A DNA stretch of 64,000 nucleotides from Paenibacillus auburnensis (GTDB lineage: Bacteria > Bacillota > Bacilli > Paenibacillales > Paenibacillaceae): NCBI RefSeq assembly GCF_927798115.1, contig NZ_CAKMMG010000001.1:434001-498000 (forward strand), read 5' to 3'. The notes below the pieces were generated by a model that saw only the letters and a list, made by a program, of their open reading frames with translations, was not told the DNA's origin and searched no databases. The position numbers and the translations under genes are program-made. Positions 42,797 to 51,659 of the stretch are shown here, in pieces; positions within the stretch are counted from its first letter, which is position 1; each line of letters opens with the position of its first letter.

Positions 42797-43900
42797 ATGT
42801 CAACGGGACAAGAGCAGCTTCAGGATTATATGCGGCTGCCTGCTGAGGTTTTGTACCGCGAGGAGCTTGAAGCACTGCGGAGAGAGGATACGGGCAGAAT
42901 ACCGGCCGGCTGGCAGATGTCACCGCGAGCGGTACTCACATTCATCGCCGGGGGGAGAGCCGGAAGCAAGGTCATTACCCCAAAATATATCGGCAACACT
43001 CGGCTGATCGAAATGGCCGTTGCTACTCTGGTCACAGACCGGGCGCTGCTGCTGATCGGAGAACCGGGAACGGCTAAATCCTGGCTGTCCGAGAATCTGG
43101 CAGCGGCGATTTACGGCAACTCCGGACTGGTGGTCCAGGGGACAGCCGGTACAAGTGAGGAGCATGTGCGCTACTCCTGGAACTATGCCATGCTGCTGGC
43201 GAACGGACCGACCCCGGAGGCGCTGGTCAAAAGCCCGATTATGCGGGCGATGGAGGACGGGGGCATCGCCCGGTTTGAAGAGATTTCCCGCTGTGCCTCC
43301 GAAGTGCAGGATGCGCTGATCTCGATTCTCTCGGAGAAGACCATCTCCGTACCGGAGCTCGGCAAGGAGGCCGGTGCCCGAAAAGGCTTCTCGATCATTG
43401 CCACGGCTAACACCAGAGACCGTGGGGTCAATGAAATGTCCGCTGCGTTGAAGCGGCGTTTCAATATCATCGTGCTGCCAGCACCGTCAGATATTGAAAC
43501 GGAGCTGTCTATTGTCAAGAAACGGGTTGCTGAGATAGCTTCCTCATACGAGCTTCAGGCTGCTGTACCGGCGGATGATGCGCTGCTCAAGGTCGTGACG
43601 ATTTTCCGCGAACTGCGCAGCGGGATGACGCTCGACAAGAAGGAGAAGGTGAAGACACCGGCCGGGGTAATTTCCACTGCGGAGGCGATCTCTCTCCTGA
43701 CCAACAGCATGGCGCTGGCCGCAAGCTTTGGCAGCGGTGAGCTGACCGACAGTGATCTGGCTGCGGGACTCCAGGGGGCTATCGTCAAGGATGATGATAA
43801 GGATAAGCTCGTCTGGAAGGAATATCTGGATAATGTCATGAAGAAAAAAGGATCGGAGTGGCGCGGCCTGTATCAGGCCTGTAAGGAGATGAACGAGTGA
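42797..43900 (+). CDS. MoxR-type AAA+ ATPase
   Basis: A 367-residue AAA+ protein of the MoxR/ChlI type. Walker A GEPGTAKS at 88-95, Walker B region GGIARFEEISRC at 155-166, sensor 1 ATANTRDRG at 202-210, and the arginine-finger region LKRRFN at about 219. In known MoxR and magnesium-chelatase systems a hexamer of this ATPase acts on a VWA partner, and a VWA gene lies two genes downstream. I chose ATG 42797 with AAGGAGAGG 5 nt upstream; a GTG at 42791 falls in the binding site spacer. It overlaps the next gene by 4 nt (GTGA). Confidence 0.9.
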   Translation: MSTGQEQLQDYMRLPAEVLYREELEALRREDTGRIPAGWQMSPRAVLTFIAGGRAGSKVITPKYIGNTRLIEMAVATLVTDRALLLIGEPGTAKSWLSENLAAAIYGNSGLVVQGTAGTSEEHVRYSWNYAMLLANGPTPEALVKSPIMRAMEDGGIARFEEISRCASEVQDALISILSEKTISVPELGKEAGARKGFSIIATANTRDRGVNEMSAALKRRFNIIVLPAPSDIETELSIVKKRVAEIASSYELQAAVPADDALLKVVTIFRELRSGMTLDKKEKVKTPAGVISTAEAISLLTNSMALAASFGSGELTDSDLAAGLQGAIVKDDDKDKLVWKEYLDNVMKKKGSEWRGLYQACKEMNE

Positions 43901-46242
43901 TTAAGGCTGCTGAAGCTGGAGTGCATATTTTCGGGGTGAGGCATCTGTCTCCCGGCGGCGCACAGCATCTGCTGGAATATCTGGATGAGCTTCAGCCTAC
44001 GGCGGTGCTGATCGAAGGTCCCAGCGATGCAACGGGAGAGATTACGCATCTGACCCAAGGCGCAACTAAACCGCCGGTAGCTATTCTGGCCTTTACTGAT
44101 GAACTGCCCGTACGGACGGTGCTCTGGCCGTTCGCGGTCTATTCTCCCGAATATCAGGCAATGAAATGGGCTAAGACACACGGTGCTGCTGCTGCATTTA
44201 TTGATCTGCCTTCTTCGGTAACGCTAGGTTTGCAGGATGCTATGAAGCGGGGGAGAGCCGCTGTACGGGAAGCAGTGCCTGCAGCTGATCCATCGGGTGA
44301 ACCTTCCGCTGCCGAGATTCAAGACGAAGAATCGCTGTACAGCCGGATCGCCCAGCTTGCCGGTGAATATGACTATGATATGTATTGGGAGCGTAACTTT
44401 GAGCATAATGCGAGCACTGGTGCTTATCTGACCTCTATCCTGTCCTTCTCTTCGCAGATGCGTGAGCTCGGTGAAGGGAAGGAGCTGCGGGAGCAGCCGT
44501 CGGAATATGCCTATAATGCGCTGCGCGAAGCATATATGAGCCGGCAGATTCAGGCGACAATTGCATCCGGTCATGAGCCGGGCAAAATTGTGGTGATCTG
44601 CGGAGCTTATCATGCTTCTGCACTTGCCGGTCAAGCAGCGCCAATGAGTGACGATGAGCTGGCAGCCCTGCCGTCCCGCAGAACCAAGCTGACGCTGATG
44701 CCCTATTCGTATTATAAGCTATCTACAATGTCCGGTTATGGGGCAGGAAATGCCGCCCCACATTACTTCGAAATGATGTGGGAGACCATTGAAGCGGGGC
44801 ATCCGGAGGAACTTCCGCACCGCTACCTGTCCTCGGTAGCCAGCCATGTGCGCAGCGGCGGTACGTACCGTTCTACGGCCGAAGTCATTGAGGCGGTCAG
44901 GCTGGCGGAGTCGCTGGCCGCGCTACACGGCGGCAGCAGGCCGACCCTGCGGGACTTACGCGATGCCGCGCAGACACTGCTCGGGCATGGCGATCTTGCG
45001 GCTATCGCGGAGCCGCTGGCGAGAGTGGATGTCGGTACAGCTATCGGTTCTCTCGCTGAAGGCGTCAGCCAGACACCGATTCAGGATGACCTGAACCGGC
45101 TACTGAAGACTTACAAGCTGGAGAAATACAAATCCACAGTTGCAAGCGAGCTGCAGCTTGACCTCCGGGAGAACCGCAGAGTATCAAGCAGTGAAGCCGC
45201 TTATCTGGACCTGCACCGCTCGGTTCTGTTCCAACGGCTGAATCTGCTGGGAATAGCCTTTGCCAAGAACCGGCCAAGCAGCCAGGACAGTGCCACCTGG
45301 GCGGAGCATTGGGTCATCCAGTGGTCGCCGGAGGTGGAAATCCAGGTGGTGGAATCCACACTACTGGGCGAGACAGTAGAGGTGGCTGCTGCCTATGTGC
45401 TGCGGGAGAAGCTGCAGGAGTGCCGCTCCATAGCGGAAGCTTCGGGGCTAATCCGGATCGCCTGTCAATGTGCGATGACCTCGCAGATGGAGGAAGGCAG
45501 CCGGGTGCTGCAGAACCTGGCTGCTCTCAGCAGGGATGTCGTAGGCATGGCTGCCGCGGCCCGTGAATTGTCAACCATCCTTAGCTTCGGCGATATCCGG
45601 AAGGTCGATACCGCCCCGCTGATGCCTCTGCTGGAAGAGCTGTTCCGCCGCGGCTGCCTGTTTCTGCTGGATGCCAGCGGCTGTAACGATGAAGCTGCAG
45701 GCGCGATGCTTACAGCCATGAATGAGTTAAACGGGATATCCCTTGAGCATGGGGAAAGCCTGGATGAGAAGCTATGGCTGCAGGAGCTGCTGCTGCTCTC
45801 GGAACGGGATGACCGTAATCCGCGGCTCTCCGGCTATGCCTGCGCCATTCTGATGGAGCGGGGTGCGGTCTCGGCCGGAGAGGTCGCCGCTGAGGTGTCG
45901 CGACGGCTTTCACCGGGCATCCCTGCTGATCTTGGAGCTGGGTGGTTCGAAGGACTGTCGATGCGCGGCCATTACGGTCTCCTGTCACGTATGAGTCTGT
46001 GGGAGCAGCTAAACGACTACATCAATGCACTCGATGATGATGAATTTAAGCGGGCGCTGGTCTTCCTGCGCCGTGCATTCAGCACCTTCTCGCCGCGCGA
46101 GAAGACAATGATATCCGAGCTACTGGGTGAGCTGTGGGGTGTGAATACCGAACAGGCTGCAGAGATTCTCACCGGTGAGCTGAAGGAGGAAGAAGCCAAA
46201 ATGCTGGAGGAGCTGAATGATTTTGACTTCGGGGACTTTTAG
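43897..46242 (+). CDS. DUF5682-type protein with TraB/TIKI-like motifs
   Basis: A 781-residue protein. The N-terminal half carries, in order, IFGVRHLSPGGAQHLLEYL (about 11-29), VLIEGPSD (about 38-45), FIDLPSS (about 108), a YDMYWERNFEH segment (about 165-175), YMSRQIQATI (about 213-222) and VVICGAYHASAL (about 228-239). The order histidine, glutamate, arginine-containing helix and G-x-x-H resembles the TraB/PrgY/TIKI superfamily, which includes metal-dependent proteases. The C-terminal 450 residues are helical. A hydrolase role is inference. The start is GTG, overlapping the ATPase stop; the VWA gene begins directly after the stop. Confidence 0.8.
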   Translation: MIKAAEAGVHIFGVRHLSPGGAQHLLEYLDELQPTAVLIEGPSDATGEITHLTQGATKPPVAILAFTDELPVRTVLWPFAVYSPEYQAMKWAKTHGAAAAFIDLPSSVTLGLQDAMKRGRAAVREAVPAADPSGEPSAAEIQDEESLYSRIAQLAGEYDYDMYWERNFEHNASTGAYLTSILSFSSQMRELGEGKELREQPSEYAYNALREAYMSRQIQATIASGHEPGKIVVICGAYHASALAGQAAPMSDDELAALPSRRTKLTLMPYSYYKLSTMSGYGAGNAAPHYFEMMWETIEAGHPEELPHRYLSSVASHVRSGGTYRSTAEVIEAVRLAESLAALHGGSRPTLRDLRDAAQTLLGHGDLAAIAEPLARVDVGTAIGSLAEGVSQTPIQDDLNRLLKTYKLEKYKSTVASELQLDLRENRRVSSSEAAYLDLHRSVLFQRLNLLGIAFAKNRPSSQDSATWAEHWVIQWSPEVEIQVVESTLLGETVEVAAAYVLREKLQECRSIAEASGLIRIACQCAMTSQMEEGSRVLQNLAALSRDVVGMAAAARELSTILSFGDIRKVDTAPLMPLLEELFRRGCLFLLDASGCNDEAAGAMLTAMNELNGISLEHGESLDEKLWLQELLLLSERDDRNPRLSGYACAILMERGAVSAGEVAAEVSRRLSPGIPADLGAGWFEGLSMRGHYGLLSRMSLWEQLNDYINALDDDEFKRALVFLRRAFSTFSPREKTMISELLGELWGVNTEQAAEILTGELKEEEAKMLEELNDFDFGDF

Positions 46243-47457
46243 ATGACGAATGAATATAAGCAGGAGAATACCCTTTCCCGCTGGCGGCTGATTCTCGGCC
46301 AGGAAGCGGATGCGGCACTGTCCGGCTACGGTGAAGGTGGACAGCTGACGCTGACGGATGAGGAGAAGATAATGGATGCGGCGCTTGCCGCTATTTATGA
46401 CGAGACAGGAACGGGCGGCACCTCGGGAACGGCCGCCGGCAGCGCCAAGGGCAAGGGCTCAAGCACCGGGCACGGTGCACTGCACCTGTCCAAATGGCTG
46501 GGGGATGTGCGCAGCTTCTTCCCGGAGGACGTGGTGTCGATCATCCAGAGCGATGCCATGGAGCGCAGGGGCTGGAAGCAGCTGCTGTTCGAGCCGGAGC
46601 TGCTGGCTGCAGTCAAGCCGGATATTCAGCTTGTTGGAACGCTGCTCTCGCTGAAGGGCAAGATTCCGGAGAAGACCAAGGATACCGCAAGAATGCTTGT
46701 TAAGGCCCTGGTAGACGATCTGGTCAAGCTGCTGGAGACGGACATCCGGCGCGCAGTCACCGGAGCGCTGAACAAGCGGCAGCATTCACCGCTGCCATCG
46801 CTCAGCGGGCTGGACTGGAAGCTGACGATTCAGCGGAATCTGAAGCATTATGACCAGGAGCGTAGGATCATCATTCCCGAGCGTTTTTATTATTTTGACC
46901 GCGCCCGCCGCAGCAAGGAGTGGACGGTTATTGTCGATATCGACCAAAGCGGATCCATGGCCGATTCCGTCATTTGGGCATCGGTCATCGGGTCGATCTT
47001 CGCCAGCATCCCTGCCCTTAATACCCGTGTGGTCGTATTCGATACTGAAGTTGTGGATCTGACCGAGCAATGTGCCAATGATCCGGTCGATATGCTGTTC
47101 GGCATTCAGTTGGGCGGCGGAACAGACATCCATAAATCAGTGAAATACTGTGAGCAGTTTATTGAAGAGCCGAAGAAGACACTGTTCATTATCGTTTCAG
47201 ACCTGTATGAGAACGGAAACCAGGCAGGACTGGTCCGGCGGATGCGTGAGCTCCGGGAATCCGGTGTCCGCACAATGACGCTGCTGGCATTGTCGGATTC
47301 CGGGAAGCCTTCCTATGATGAACATCTGGCCAGGCAGCTGTCGCGGGATGGAACGCCTTGTTTTGCCTGTACTCCGGCGCTGCTTCCGGCACTTGTTGAA
47401 GGTGCGCTGAAGGGGCAGGATCTTGGAGAACTGGCGAAGCGGCTCGGAACCGCATAG
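46243..47457 (+). CDS. VWA domain protein with intact MIDAS
   Basis: A 404-residue protein. A helical N-terminal part (1-215) with a glycine/serine-rich linker at about 56-78 is followed by a VWA domain: VDIDQSGSM gives the metal site D234-x-S236-x-S238, GGGTDIH the threonine T294, and VSDLYE the aspartate D320. The VWA partner of MoxR/ChlI ATPases binds substrate through this Mg site. It starts immediately after the previous stop codon (TAG-ATG), so the three genes are translated together. It is the last gene of the cluster; no clear terminator follows. Confidence 0.88.
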   Translation: MTNEYKQENTLSRWRLILGQEADAALSGYGEGGQLTLTDEEKIMDAALAAIYDETGTGGTSGTAAGSAKGKGSSTGHGALHLSKWLGDVRSFFPEDVVSIIQSDAMERRGWKQLLFEPELLAAVKPDIQLVGTLLSLKGKIPEKTKDTARMLVKALVDDLVKLLETDIRRAVTGALNKRQHSPLPSLSGLDWKLTIQRNLKHYDQERRIIIPERFYYFDRARRSKEWTVIVDIDQSGSMADSVIWASVIGSIFASIPALNTRVVVFDTEVVDLTEQCANDPVDMLFGIQLGGGTDIHKSVKYCEQFIEEPKKTLFIIVSDLYENGNQAGLVRRMRELRESGVRTMTLLALSDSGKPSYDEHLARQLSRDGTPCFACTPALLPALVEGALKGQDLGELAKRLGTA

Positions 47458-47520
47458 ATTTTTAAGCTTGCGACAGACTGGAGATTTTACAAAAGGAAAG
47501 ACTTACTTTTCATTCACATA

Positions 47521-47549
47521 TTGTGTAAGCTGCGTATATCATTTATAAT
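47521..47549 (+). promoter_or_regulatory. Sigma-A promoter of asd
   Basis: TTGTGT (47521-47526), a 17-nt spacer and TATAAT (47544-47549). It lies 64 nt after the VWA gene, which separates asd from the MoxR/VWA cluster. Confidence 0.75.
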
Positions 47550-47604
47550 CGGTTATTAAAAAGCACCTATCCATAGGAGCGGCTTGAAAGGAAATGAATT
47601 TCTT

Positions 47605-48690
47605 ATGTCAAGTAAGTTGAGAGCGGGTATTGTTGGCGGTACCGGTATGGTGGGTCAACGTTTTATTGCACTCCTTGAGAATCATCCCTGGTTTCAAGTG
47701 ACCGCAATTGCCGCAAGCCGGAATTCGGCAGGCAAAACGTATGAAGAATCGGTGAAGGGCAGATGGAAGCTGTCCACACCTATGCCTGATGCAGTTAAAG
47801 GGATTATGGTTCAGGATGCTGCCAATGTAGAAGAAGTGGCTGCGGATGTGGATCTGATCTTCTGCGCTGTTGATATGAAGAAAGAAGAGATCAAGGCACT
47901 GGAAGAAGCTTACGCGAAGACCGGAACACCGGTCATTTCCAACAACTCGGCACACCGCTGGACTCCAGATGTTCCAATGGTCATTCCTGAGATCAATCCG
48001 GAGCATCTCGAGGTGATTGCCCAGCAGCGCAAACGCCTGGGTACAGAAACTGGGTTTATCGCCGTGAAGCCGAACTGCTCGATTCAGAGCTATATGCCTG
48101 CACTAAATGCACTGAATGAATTCAAGCCTTCCAAGGTCGTAGTAACGACTTACCAGGCAATTTCTGGGGCCGGCAAAACCTTTGGTGATTGGCCGGAGAT
48201 GCTTGACAACGTCATTCCGTACATTGGCGGCGAAGAAGAGAAGAGTGAGCAGGAGCCGCTGCGGATCTGGGGCGAAGTGACTGATGCAGGTATCGTTAAA
48301 AGCGAGCAGCCGGTAATCACCAGCCAGTGTATCCGTGTGCCGGTCGCTGATGGCCATTTGGCTGCGGTATTTGCCTCCTTTGAACAAAAACCGTCCAAGG
48401 AAGAAATTCTGGAACGCTGGAACAGCTTTAAGGGACGTCCTCAGGAGCTGGGGCTTCCAAGCGCACCGAAACAATTCATCACCTATTTTGAGGAAGAGAA
48501 CCGCCCGCAGACCAAGCTTGACCGCGACATCGAGAACGGAATGGGGGTTTCCGCAGGCAGACTGCGTGAAGATTCGCTGTATGATTACAAATTCGTCAGC
48601 CTCTCCCACAATACGGTACGCGGCGCAGCCGGCGGAGCCGTGCTGATCGCTGAACTGCTGAAGGCGGAAGGTTATATCCAGCCGAAATAA
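47605..48690 (+). CDS. asd: Aspartate-semialdehyde dehydrogenase
   Basis: A 361-residue NADPH enzyme converting aspartyl phosphate to aspartate semialdehyde for lysine, threonine and methionine synthesis and for the diaminopimelate of the cell wall. GIVGGTGMVGQRF is the nucleotide loop; the catalytic cysteine is in VKPNCSIQSYMP (about residue 154), and ISGAGKTF and RVPVADGHLAAVF hold substrate residues. The sequence style (long form, KPNCS) is the archaeal/fungal type of Asd, not the short enteric type. I chose the ATG at 47605; a TTG at 47584 has a better ribosome binding site (AGGAG) and would add seven residues. Confidence 0.93.
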   Translation: MSSKLRAGIVGGTGMVGQRFIALLENHPWFQVTAIAASRNSAGKTYEESVKGRWKLSTPMPDAVKGIMVQDAANVEEVAADVDLIFCAVDMKKEEIKALEEAYAKTGTPVISNNSAHRWTPDVPMVIPEINPEHLEVIAQQRKRLGTETGFIAVKPNCSIQSYMPALNALNEFKPSKVVVTTYQAISGAGKTFGDWPEMLDNVIPYIGGEEEKSEQEPLRIWGEVTDAGIVKSEQPVITSQCIRVPVADGHLAAVFASFEQKPSKEEILERWNSFKGRPQELGLPSAPKQFITYFEEENRPQTKLDRDIENGMGVSAGRLREDSLYDYKFVSLSHNTVRGAAGGAVLIAELLKAEGYIQPK

Positions 48691-48704
48691 TAGAGTCTAC
48701 AATG

Positions 48705-48737
48705 CAGCCTTCCGGATCTGTTCCGGGGGCTGTTTGT
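48705..48737 (+). terminator. Terminator of asd
   Basis: CAGCC..CCGG and CCGG..GGCTG pair around ATCTGTT, followed by TTTGTG. The tail is short. Confidence 0.6.
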
Positions 48738-48817
48738 GTATTTACCTGACATTCTGCCTATAGTAATGGTAAGATAGATTAAGTCTAACGAAAACTGAAT
48801 ACTGACGGAGTGATATT

Positions 48818-48997
48818 GTGGCAAAAAGTAAAGGCGGCGGCACAGGCAGAGGGACAGGCAGCAAGGGCTGGACCCGCTGGAATAAAACGGCGAAGCCGGT
48901 GAAGCCGGTGAAGCCAAAAGGCGGACCCGCCGGCAGCCAAGGGGCAAAGGGTGCTGCCAAAAGCGGCAGCGGAGCAAAAACAGGCGGCAGTAAATAA
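48818..48997 (+). CDS. Tiny basic glycine/lysine-rich protein
   Basis: A 59-residue frame starting at GTG 48818 with GGAG 7 nt upstream: MAKSKGGGTGRGTGSKGWTR, then KPVKPVKPK and a lysine/glycine/alanine tail ending KTGGSK. It has almost no hydrophobic residues and is probably disordered; the net charge is strongly positive, so binding to nucleic acid or the cell surface is possible. A terminator at 49031 follows. It was missed by simple ORF searches because it is short with a GTG start. I recognise no family. Confidence 0.6.
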   Translation: MAKSKGGGTGRGTGSKGWTRWNKTAKPVKPVKPKGGPAGSQGAKGAAKSGSGAKTGGSK

Positions 48998-49030
48998 TCT
49001 GGCCTTGTGCCTATAGATGGAGTACATGCA

Positions 49031-49070
49031 GCATCTGATTTGTACGTTGAAATCAGGTGCTTTTGTATTT
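49031..49070 (+). terminator. Terminator of the tiny basic protein gene
   Basis: GCATCTGATTT pairs with AAATCAGGTGC around GTACGTTG, followed by TTTTGTATTTT. Confidence 0.82.
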
Positions 49071-49092
49071 TCCAGCCGGAAGGAAAGAAACG

Positions 49093-49791
49093 ATGAAGAT
49101 TGATAAGTATATGAGCATGACAGGAATCTATCCGCGCAGAGAGACTGGCAGGCTGATCCAAGCCGGCCGGATTACGATAAATGGTACAGTCTGTGAAAAG
49201 GGTGCCGAGGTAGAGGATGGAGATCTTGTGGCTGTTGACGGCCAGCCCGTTAGTTTTAGCCAAGAAGAATTTGTCTACCTGGCACTGAACAAGCCTGTAG
49301 GGATTACTTGTACAGCAGCACGCGAGGTGGAAGGGAACATCATTGATTTTGTGAATTATCCTTCACGGATCTTTGCTGTAGGCCGGCTGGACAAACATTC
49401 GGAAGGCCTGATTCTAATGACAAATGATGGGGATATCGTAAACAAAATCATGCGTTCGGAGAACCATCATGAGAAGGAATACCGCGTATCTGTCGACAAG
49501 CCGGTTACTCCCGAATTCCTGCAGGCGATGTCCGACGGCGTACCCATTCTTGGAACAGTTACGAAACCCTGTGTTACTTATCCGGTTGACGACCAGGAAT
49601 TCGGGATCATTCTGACCCAGGGACTTAACCTGCAAATCCGCCGGATGTGCAAAGAGCTGGGCCAAAGAGTCCTGCGCCTGGAACGGACACGGATCATGAA
49701 TATCACTCTGGATGGATTGCCGCGCGGGGAGTGGCGGCATCTGACCCGGGATGAGCTGAATGAGCTACTGGCTACACTGAACCGGCAATAG
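49093..49791 (+). CDS. rluF: Pseudouridine synthase RluF-like
   Basis: A 232-residue rRNA pseudouridine synthase of the RsuA/RluF group. An N-terminal S4 RNA-binding domain (MKIDKYMSMTGIYPRRETGR) is followed by the catalytic block AVGRLDKHSEGLILMTNDG, where the aspartate of GRLD is the nucleophile, and LNLQIRRMCKELG near the C-terminus. RluF modifies U2604 of 23S rRNA in enteric bacteria. I chose ATG 49093 with GGAAGGAAAG upstream; a start at 49057 lies in the terminator of the previous gene. It ends 1 nt before the stop of the convergent ABC gene. Confidence 0.9.
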   Translation: MKIDKYMSMTGIYPRRETGRLIQAGRITINGTVCEKGAEVEDGDLVAVDGQPVSFSQEEFVYLALNKPVGITCTAAREVEGNIIDFVNYPSRIFAVGRLDKHSEGLILMTNDGDIVNKIMRSENHHEKEYRVSVDKPVTPEFLQAMSDGVPILGTVTKPCVTYPVDDQEFGIILTQGLNLQIRRMCKELGQRVLRLERTRIMNITLDGLPRGEWRHLTRDELNELLATLNRQ

Positions 49792-49792
49792 C

Positions 49793-51628
49793 CTAAGCGA
49801 AAACTTTTGGCTCAAACTGCTTGTTATACAAATCCTTATAGACGCCGTTCTGCTCCAGCAGTGCTTCATGCGTTCCTTCCTCAGCTATGGCCCCGTCTTT
49901 AACGACGAGGATTTGATCTGCTGCCATGATGGTTGAGAGCCGGTGGGCGATAACGATGCTCGTCTTGTTCCTTAACAGGACATGCATGGCTTGCTGAATG
50001 TAAAATTCTGAGACGGTGTCGAGTGAGGATGTGGCTTCATCCATAATAATAACGGGCGGATTCTTCAGCAGCACACGGGCGATTGAGATCCGCTGCTTTT
50101 CACCTCCGGACAGCTTGATGCCGCGGTTTCCGACCACCGTATCATAACCTTCCGGCAGCCCCATAATAAAATCATGAATATATGCGGAGCGGCAGGCCTC
50201 AATAATCTCCGTTTCTCCGGCCTCAGGGCAGGCATAGAGCAGATTCTCCCTGATCGTGCCGTTGAACAGATAGGTATCCTGAGTGACGAGTCCGATCTGG
50301 GAACGCAGCGACTCCAGTGTAAAGTCACGAATATTTCTTCCACCAATGGTAATCTTCCCCGAAGTGACCTCGTACAGACGCGGAATCAGGTTCGTAATCG
50401 TTGTTTTCCCGGCTCCGCTGGGTCCGACGAGTGCCGTCAGCGTTCCCGCAGCCGCAGTAAACTGGATACCATGCAGAGCAGGTTTATCCGGTTGATAGGC
50501 GAAACCCACATTTTCGAATGCAATGCTTTTCCCGGCGGCACTGAACGGCTGTGCCTGTGGTTCATCGACGATGAGCGGCTCCATATCAAAATAATCAAAG
50601 ATCCGTTCAAACAAGGCCACCGAGCGCTTAATATCCACATACAGATTGGTCATCTGCATTACAGGTCCATACAGTCTGCCGAGCAGTGCGACGAAAGTGA
50701 TGATGGTACCGACGGAAAGCTCTCCCTGGATAAAAAGAAATCCGCCATACAGGTAGATCAGCATCGGCCCGATACTCGTAAAGGTGGAGAGAACCATCAT
50801 GAACCAGCGGCCGGCCATCGATTCCCGGATTTGCAGGGAGGTAGCCTCCGCATTGATGGCAGCGAAGCTTTTATATTCCGCATTCTCCTTGGTGAACAGC
50901 TTCATTAGCAGATACCCGCTGATACTGAGCGTTTCCTGGATAACCTGATTCTGCTCCGATACTTTCTCCTGTGTCTGCTTGGCGAGCTTCCAGCGCACGT
51001 TGCCCATTTTGCGGGTAGGGATAATGAACAGGGGGACAACCAGAATACCCAGCAGTGCCAGCTTCCAGTTCATGATGAATAATGCCGCAGCCGTCGATCC
51101 GAGGATAAACAGATTGCTGGCAAAATTGACAATCGTGCTATTAAACACGCCTTGGACCCCGGAGATGTCGCTTGTCATTCTCGTAATAACTTCACCCTGC
51201 TTGACTCCCGAGAAGAACTGCAGCGGCATCCGCTGGAGATGGCGGTACATCTGATTTTTCATATCATGGACGATGTTTTGGGAGATAAAGGAGTTCAGAT
51301 AATTCTGCAATACGCCAAGCAGGCCGGAAATCACCGTAGTTCCGAGCGAAGCGAGCACCAGCAGTACAAGCAGCGTCAGGTTTTTGTCCGGCAGCGCAAC
51401 GTCGATAATCTGCTGAATCAGGATAGGCGGCAGCAGCCCCAGAACCGCTGACACAATCAGCACAAGCATTACAACAAGCGTCTGCTTCCAGTAGGGTGCA
51501 AAATATTTGGATATACGGAGCAGCAGCGCCTTGGAGATATTCGGTCTCCTTTCGTCATCATCAAATTTTAATTTCCCGTGCCCTGGGCCACCACCAAAAC
51601 CCCCGCCGGGACCAAACCCCCTAGACAT
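49793..51628 (-). CDS. ABC-type multidrug exporter (fused membrane and ATPase)
   Basis: A 611-residue half-transporter. A glycine-rich N-terminus (MSRGFGPGGGFGGGPGHG) is followed by six helices in about residues 50-320 and an ATPase domain: Walker A GPSGAGKTT (about 400), signature LSGGEKQR, Walker B VIIMDEATSSLD and the H-loop VIAHRLSTI. It should work as a homodimer that exports lipids or drugs. It is the second gene of a marR operon (31 nt gap). It abuts the convergent rluF with only 1 nt between stops and no terminator. Confidence 0.92.
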   Translation of the reverse strand: MSRGFGPGGGFGGGPGHGKLKFDDDERRPNISKALLLRISKYFAPYWKQTLVVMLVLIVSAVLGLLPPILIQQIIDVALPDKNLTLLVLLVLASLGTTVISGLLGVLQNYLNSFISQNIVHDMKNQMYRHLQRMPLQFFSGVKQGEVITRMTSDISGVQGVFNSTIVNFASNLFILGSTAAALFIMNWKLALLGILVVPLFIIPTRKMGNVRWKLAKQTQEKVSEQNQVIQETLSISGYLLMKLFTKENAEYKSFAAINAEATSLQIRESMAGRWFMMVLSTFTSIGPMLIYLYGGFLFIQGELSVGTIITFVALLGRLYGPVMQMTNLYVDIKRSVALFERIFDYFDMEPLIVDEPQAQPFSAAGKSIAFENVGFAYQPDKPALHGIQFTAAAGTLTALVGPSGAGKTTITNLIPRLYEVTSGKITIGGRNIRDFTLESLRSQIGLVTQDTYLFNGTIRENLLYACPEAGETEIIEACRSAYIHDFIMGLPEGYDTVVGNRGIKLSGGEKQRISIARVLLKNPPVIIMDEATSSLDTVSEFYIQQAMHVLLRNKTSIVIAHRLSTIMAADQILVVKDGAIAEEGTHEALLEQNGVYKDLYNKQFEPKVFA

Positions 51629-51659
51629 TACACATCACCTGCTTTAATAGGATTTAACA

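Noticed and set aside
39413..47457. Complete VMAP ternary conflict system
   Set aside because: No inactive-protease or effector gene is visible beside the MoxR/VWA genes, so I do not assign a defence role, only a possible relation.
50174..50908. 244-codon frame on the plus strand
   Set aside because: It is antisense to the ATPase and membrane parts of the ABC exporter and shows no recognised domain.
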